Positions 58,031-64,000 of a DNA stretch of 64,000 nt are shown here, piece by piece. A model generated the notes under the pieces. That model was not told the DNA's origin, did not search any database, and was given only the letters and a program-made list of their open reading frames with translations. The translations under genes and the position numbers were made by a program. Numbering within the stretch: position 1 is the stretch's first letter; each line of letters opens with the position of its first letter. The stretch covers positions 1 to 64,000 of the forward strand of contig WJXW01000004.1 of the NCBI GenBank assembly GCA_015832175.1, written 5' to 3'. Source of the DNA: Paraphaeosphaeria minitans. Taxonomy: Eukaryota > Ascomycota > Dothideomycetes > Pleosporales > Didymosphaeriaceae.

Positions 58031-59250
58031 TATATTATTTTTTTTATTAGGAAGGTCTCTATCCTATAATATCTATTTAGTATTTGCTTGCCTTTTAAAT
58101 ATACCTATATAATAGCAGGTGTCTAGAGATGTATTAATTAAATACTTACTTAATACGAATAAGGGTTCTCTATGCGCATTTGTTAGTGTGGCTAGTGATA
58201 GTTTATAGCGCTTAGTTTTAGTAACCTTCCTTATCTAAGGTTTAAATTTAGGCTTTCTAACTTGGCTGCTATTAGATGATCGTGGTAACATGTTTATTAG
58301 TTTAATGGATATAGGTGTTAGGTTAATAGAACTATACCTAGTGTTGTGGGATAAGAAAAGACGCAACTTAATTATAACTAATTAGTAAGTATTTCTTAGC
58401 AGCTACGCAGCCTAATATAGAAATATAAGAGGATTAAATTTAAAAGCGCACATTTATACTTATATACTTATAATTTAATCTATAGATTGCCTATAATTAA
58501 CTGTATCCAAGCATATAGATAAGAGCGGGAAATAGGGTTTATATCTTCTATATTTATTTTTTTAATAAGTAGAGAAGATGTAGTAAAATGGAGAAAAGAT
58601 TACTAGAGAAACCTTTAAATATGTATTAATAGTATATAACTAATATGCTGTTGCTACCTGTCTATAGACTCTTAAGATTAGATAGATCGCTTACCTCTTT
58701 ACTTTCTAATATAATAAATCCACTAGTAGCTGTGTGCATAAGTTAAGCTGGCCAGTTACTATCCTTATCTTTATTTTTACTTAGGTTATCCTACTATTCA
58801 CTAAATTTAGTGTTAAACTTATTAATATAACTAAATAGGGTTAGTAAAGACCCTATTTCGTCCAAACTGCCTAGCAGGTATAGGTGTTCTAAGACATCTC
58901 CTTTATTGTGAAAGGTGAAAATATAATATCGCTTAAGGACCTCTTTAACTTTAGATGCTAATAACTGTTATTAAGTAGTATAGATATAATAAAATATTAA
59001 TTAGTCCTTAGGTGTAATACGTAGAAACATCTATTTTGTCTACTCTAAGTTACTTAGCAGTTAGTGTTAAATTGTTATACTTAATTACCTAATAGACTTA
59101 CTGTTACTACCTAGCACAGATACTGTTTTCCTAGAGTATAGGAGGATCCCCTAAACATAAATATAAGTAATTTATGAAATATACGTTTTGTACAAAGCGT
59201 ATATTTTGTTCACAGTATATCCTAGTAGTACTATTTTAAAGGCTTCCAGG
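58031..59250. other. RIP-mutated DNA without recognisable features
   Basis: TA-rich, CpA-poor sequence. I see no consistent frame, repeat or RNA gene. Confidence 0.5.
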
Positions 59251-60170
59251 TGTAACAGTATTACTTACATCTATAGCGCTTTCTTTAGCTAGAGAGGGTT
59301 ATTATTATCTAATATAAATAAGGGAGCTACCCTACCCTACTATGTCCTATAACTAAAGGTTAGGAAAAGGGTAGTCTTGTAGTTGTGTTGCTTTGTAATT
59401 TCTAGGTGGCTTAGTCCAAGTCACGCTCTAATAATCTTAGAAACACTAGAGAAAAAAAGTATATCTATTTCCCTATTTACTAAGTGCTCTATGTGGGCTT
59501 ACTAGAAGAAACGTTCTAGGTTTTTCTAATTACTAACTTTATTATAGGTTAGCTAGCGTTGCCCTATAATTTTCTATATAAAGAGATTGTATACTCTTAT
59601 TGCCTATATAGATAGTAAAAAGAATAGCTTCTACTATACTTTTAAATTAGTTGCACCTTAACTAATTAAAAGAGTAAATTCTATTAAGTGGCAAATAAAT
59701 TTAAACTAATAGAACTCTAAGGTTCGCATCCTATAGAGGTAGAGGCAGCGCTTTAACTTTCGCAGAACATAGTAGTAGATATCTAGATAGGGATATTTAC
59801 TAAGTTAGAATTTTAGTATAAGTTTGTTCTATATGCCTAAGCGAAAGAGAATTTAAATAATACTAAATTGCTTTATAGATTTAGCATATTTAAGGCCTTA
59901 GTGTCGCTTAGGCTTATATTTTCGCATATGTTTTAGTATAATAGTACCACCTAGTAAGGGTTTCTAGTGTTTAAAAACATAGGGTCTTTAGTACTCCTTA
60001 CTAGAGCTAAGGGAAAGAAGACTACTTAAATCTTTATAGTTTAATACAAAGTAAAAAGTGTGAGTAAATATAGTTATAGCTATACAGTTAAGTTCTTAAT
60101 CTTTAGTTAGTAGGTTAAAATAGTAAGCTACAGCAGCAATTAATTCTAGAGCTGCTAGCTAATAATTGCA
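59251..60170 (-). pseudogene. Possible unknown coding relic
   Basis: A minus-strand frame of about 300 codons with mostly TAA/TAG interruptions: IKNLTV, VVFFPLALVRSTKDPMF, CENISLSDTKALNMLNL, IIKLVIRKT, FFSLVFLRLLERDLD, LPYLY. The stretches between stops look protein-like, but I do not recognise the family. The ends are set by loss of register. Confidence 0.35.
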
Positions 60171-62985
60171 TTCTACTACACAGAAGTGATTAACTTTATG
60201 TATTAGTAGAATCTAGAATCTATAATAAGTATTAGTATCTACCTAGTGTATATACTCTATGTTATTAATATTAAGAGGCGCTAACGCAGTTCTAGACTAG
60301 TGCAGCTGTATATAAAGTTCTTAGCAATTAAAATAGGACATCTAGTAGGACTTAGGTAATAGAATTACGTGTATATAGGCCTTGTAGAGCTTAATTTAAT
60401 TTAGGAGTTATTTAACTTAAATAATACTCTACTTATTGCGTCTAGTGTTACTAAATTTTGTCTTGTTTAAGAATTCCTAAGTGGCACTAATAACTTCTAG
60501 ATTAGGATTTAAAAATAAACTATACCTATGAATAGGTGCATATGTGGTCTCCTTAATAGTGTTATAGACTTTCACATATTAAATTCTGGCTTAGTAAAAT
60601 TTGTTGCTATAGCGAAGCTCTAATTTAGTAGATTCAGTATTAGTACTAGTAAAGGTATAGAAACGTGGCTTCGAACGTGATCCTCGCTTACTATAATTAA
60701 AGAAGAATATTTATTATTTAAGGTAATAGGATTTTTGCAATATAGTTGTGCCAGTAATATTTAATTCAGTTTAAATGCTAAGATCCTAATAGAAGCGATA
60801 TAGGTCTAGAAAGTTTATATTCTAGTAAGACTAAATAAATTCTTCTAAAGATGTTTAATAGGTAGATAAGGAAGAATAACTACTAAGTTTAGACAGTTTA
60901 AGGTTATAACAAGATATAATAAGTATAAGATTACTAAAGGCGTTATTAGGAATGTTATAGTCTAGGAAAGTAATATCTTGTGCTAAATCCACAATAGTAT
61001 CCTAAAAAGATTTAAGAATTTATTTTAGGATATCCTGTTAAGTGTTAACATAACAATTACCTAGTGTCTATATATAACTTTATTTAAAACACACTTTAGA
61101 GTTCGCTTTTAGCTGCGTATAGCTAATAGGATAATACCTAGCACTACTTAGATTGTATATACTGCGTAGAGTAGAGAGAATAATACACTCTAGCTATTAA
61201 GCTAAGGCATAGTCTAGAAAGTGTTAGGTTTGTCTAGTAATAGCTTTCCCTTTAGCTAAGGTAAACTGTAGAAGAAAACATAGCTAGAATATATAACACT
61301 TAAACCTATTATATAGTTTAAGAAGAACGTTCTTGTGTTATAAAAGATTTATAGGTAAAAAGGACATATATTAATTACTAGTAAAACCTTTAGTAAAGCT
61401 AGGTAAGAAGGAGAAGGATAGGTTATACTAGAAGATACTAAGACTAGTTAGAGAGAAAACAATACTATTATAATTAAATTATTAAATAAGATAATGTACC
61501 CTATTTTATTGTAATAGAAAGTGCGCTTCTATGCAATCTATGCTTAGTGATAGAATATTATATAGGTTTAGATTAGGAACACCTATAAGTGGTTCTGCCT
61601 AGATACAAAGGTTTTAGGTATTATTATGTAGATAGTAGGCTAATGCCTTTAGTAGCATTAACAGCTGTAGATAAAAAGAGATAGTAGGAATAAAAGCTAG
61701 TATATATTTGTTTATTTACTATATCTAGGTATAGAGTCGCGAGCCGCTTAATTGAGGTAGTATAGTGTAGTTAAATAGTGTACTAATATAGTTCTAGATA
61801 GTATTTAATAGTAGACAATAGGACTCGCTTAGGCTTAGCGATAAATATACTGTAATTACTATTAGGTACTGTTTAGATTAGTAGGGGAGAAAAGGAAGAG
61901 GACTAAAGACCTTTAGGGGGGTCCTTTAGCCCCTAGCCTTTATAATATTAATAGGTTAAGTTGGCGTACCTAGTGTTACACTTTTATAATTGTGAGAGTG
62001 GTTTTTATCTAATCTATTATTAGAGGCGTGGATTAAGGGCCTAGGTGATGTGTCTATAGGCGTGACATTGTTATTATTTAGGCAGAGTTCTACTAATAAT
62101 AAATTAATGTCTAAGTTAACCTATAGTAAGAAATTAACTAAATCTATTAGTAGTAAGTCTTGTATAGTGACTCCTATAGAGGAAGCTGTAACTACTAGAC
62201 TAGAAACACTAGGTAGAGGATCTAAATGTCCTATAAGGTATTTATTTATAGGACTAGAGCAGGTATCGCTAAAGAGATGCTTAAGATCTACTATAAAGTT
62301 ATCTAGATTAGTAAGGGCTAGTCTATTAACATCTAGTATTAGTAGGTTTTTGTTTAGTTATTCTAATACTAGGACAACTCTAGGAGACATTATTAGCTGC
62401 CTATAAGTAGTATGCTATGTGGCTAGTAAGCCAGTCTCTAGTTTATTATGTTAAAGGTGTACTAAGCAATGCTTAACATCCTAAGTTTACGCCCTATTAG
62501 TTAATATTAGTTGTGCTACTATGCTTATAGTAAGTATAGGCAGAAGTATAGGTGTAGGCAATTATTGCGTTAAACTTAGTATAATTAGCTAAGTCTTTAG
62601 CTAAGGTGCAACTTAAGAGATAGTTACTAGTAATAGGTATATAATTAAGAAGGTTTTATTGCTACTAAGTGTAGAATGCGATGCCTTACTAATAAATATT
62701 AGTTTTAAAATAGTTTAGTAAATAGAAATAAATAGCTTATCTTGTCCTAATATTTAAGGTGCTATTAAAGGCCTAGAAGGCCTTATAAGCTTTATTTAAC
62801 TTTGCCTTTAACACCTTTTACTAAGCTAGTTGCTCTTCTAGTGTAAGATTAAGTTTTAGTGGCATAGTGTTAGTGGTATAATACCCTAGTTAGGGATATC
62901 GCAAAAAATAAAGATAAAGATATATAGAGAAGAGCTAGTGCGCAGAGATAGGTAAAAATTTAGAGTAGGTGCTATTTATAAAATA
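60171..62985. other. RIP-mutated DNA, no supported gene
   Basis: No domain or repeat is recognised. At 62050-62406 both strands are unusually open: a 118-codon plus-strand frame and an overlapping minus-strand frame with only two RIP-type stops. Neither has recognisable motifs, so no gene is called. Confidence 0.45.
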
Positions 62986-63650
62986 GCAGCCCTATAAGCC
63001 CTATAGCTCTAAGTGGTTAGCATCTATTTATACGTCCTTAGAAATAGGCAGCCCTATAAGCCCTATAGCTCTAAGTGGCTAGCGCCTAGTAGCGCTATCT
63101 ATAAAATAGGCAGCCCTATAAGCCCTATAGCTCTAAGTAGCCAGTATCTGTCTATGCGTCCTTAGAAATAGGCAGCCCTATAAGCCCTATAGCTCTAAGT
63201 GGCTAGCGCCTAGTAGCGCTATTTGTAAAATAAGTAGCCCTATAAGCCCTATAGCTCTAAGTGGCCAGCATCTGTCTATGTGTTCTTAGAAATAGGTAGC
63301 CCTATAAGCCCTATAGCTCTAAGTAGCTAGCGCCTAGTGGCGCTATCTATAAAATAGATAGCCCTATAAGCCCTATAGCTCTAAGTGGCTAGCGTTTATC
63401 TATGCGTTTTTAGAAATAAGTAGCCTTATAAGCCCTATAGCTCTAAGTGGCTAGCGCCTAGTAGCGCTATTTGTAAAATAAGTAGCCCTATAAGCCTTAT
63501 AGCTCTAAGTGGCTAGCGTCTGTCTGTGCGTTCTTAGAAATTAGTAGCCCTATAAGCCCTATAGCTCTAAGTTGCTAGCGTCTGTCTGTGCTGTTTAGGA
63601 AATTAATAGCCCTATAAGCCCTATAGCTCTAAGTAGCTAGCTAAATATTA
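62986..63650. repeat. 62-bp tandem array with alternating A/B units (11 copies)
   Basis: Units begin with GCAGCCCTATAAGCCCTATA at 62986, 63048, 63110 and every 62 bp to 63606, with no indels. The second half of the unit alternates between GCATCTGTCTATGCGTCC (type B) and GCGCCTAGTAGCGCTATC (type A) in the order B-A-B-A-B-A-B-A-B-B-partial. The real period is therefore a 124-bp dimer. It is not a CRISPR array. Confidence 0.92.
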
Positions 63651-64000
63651 GCATGAATGCCGCTATTACAGCAGCCTATTTATTATAGGTAACAAGGGGC
63701 TTAAAGACCCCTATTTTCTCTATATTAAGCTAAGTTGCGAGTAAGACTAAGGCCGTAATGTATACTACTATAGAGCTACACTAGTAGTAGTAGCCTAAAA
63801 CCTAGACTACTTTTACTTAATAAACTATATTATATAAAGAGGCCAGACACTCTTAATCTCCTTAATAACTAAGAGATTATACTTCTATCTAGCTAAATAA
63901 GATTATCCTCTTTTAGAAGGCTTAAAGTAAAGAGAATAACTACACTAGTAAGCTATATAACATCCTAGCAGATAAAGTAAGAATCTTTAGAGAACTATAC
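63651..64000. other. RIP-mutated DNA to the window edge
   Basis: No gene or repeat is seen. The sequence is cut by the end of the window. Confidence 0.5.

Noticed and set aside
62986..63650. CRISPR array
   Set aside because: The repeats are contiguous 62-bp units with no unique spacers, in a eukaryotic subtelomere.

Overview
The window reads as one chromosome end of a filamentous ascomycete (Pezizomycotina). Base 1 lies inside a CCCTAA telomere tract. One intact, GC-rich, intronless gene for a telomere-linked RecQ helicase follows at 1675-6096. Almost everything beyond it is AT-rich sequence in which CpA/TpG has been converted to TpA, the signature of repeat-induced point mutation (RIP). Species cannot be assigned from the sequence alone.

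Layout: telomere (1-82); short subtelomeric junction and about 100-bp AT-rich satellite (83-1030); intact RecQ unit A (about 1373-6363); RIP-destroyed tandem copy B (6357-11263); second block of the same satellite (11264-13030); featureless AT-rich DNA; a zinc-knuckle plus UPF1/SEN1-like SF1 helicase relic on the minus strand (about 14.5-18.8 kb), divergent from an SNF2-like helicase relic on the plus strand (19.36-23.41 kb); an unidentified AT-hook-like relic (24.5-25.6 kb); a region of short GCGTTAATT-type repeats (23.6-28.5 kb); an unidentified relic with a Gly/Glu/Lys tail (29.0-30.4 kb).

From about 30.5 kb a second repeat unit ('E unit') appears three times: E1 30455-37880, E2 45207-47968, E3 53730-57475. 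Each carries all or part of a second, divergent OrsD-RecQ helicase on the minus strand and a divergently oriented unknown gene on the plus strand. E1 and E2 end in a 33-bp minisatellite. Two more RIP-mutated copies of the first RecQ unit (C, truncated, 37881-40216; D 40213-45206) lie between E1 and E2. A Ty3/gypsy chromovirus, truncated inside gag and keeping only its 3' LTR (47969-53729), separates E2 from E3. The last 6.5 kb is RIP-mutated DNA with weak coding relics and an 11-unit, 62-bp tandem array.

How the genes relate: this is a graveyard of nucleic-acid helicases (two RecQ lineages, one SF1, one SNF2) around one gene that still reads open. The RecQ units end at one repeated terminus carrying telomere-like repeats and a small stem. 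New neighbours join there through short TAGG-like overlaps, which suggests amplification at or near chromosome ends. In the relic genes the assignments rest on long frames interrupted only by stops that RIP makes from Gln, Trp or Arg codons. All relic boundaries are approximate.
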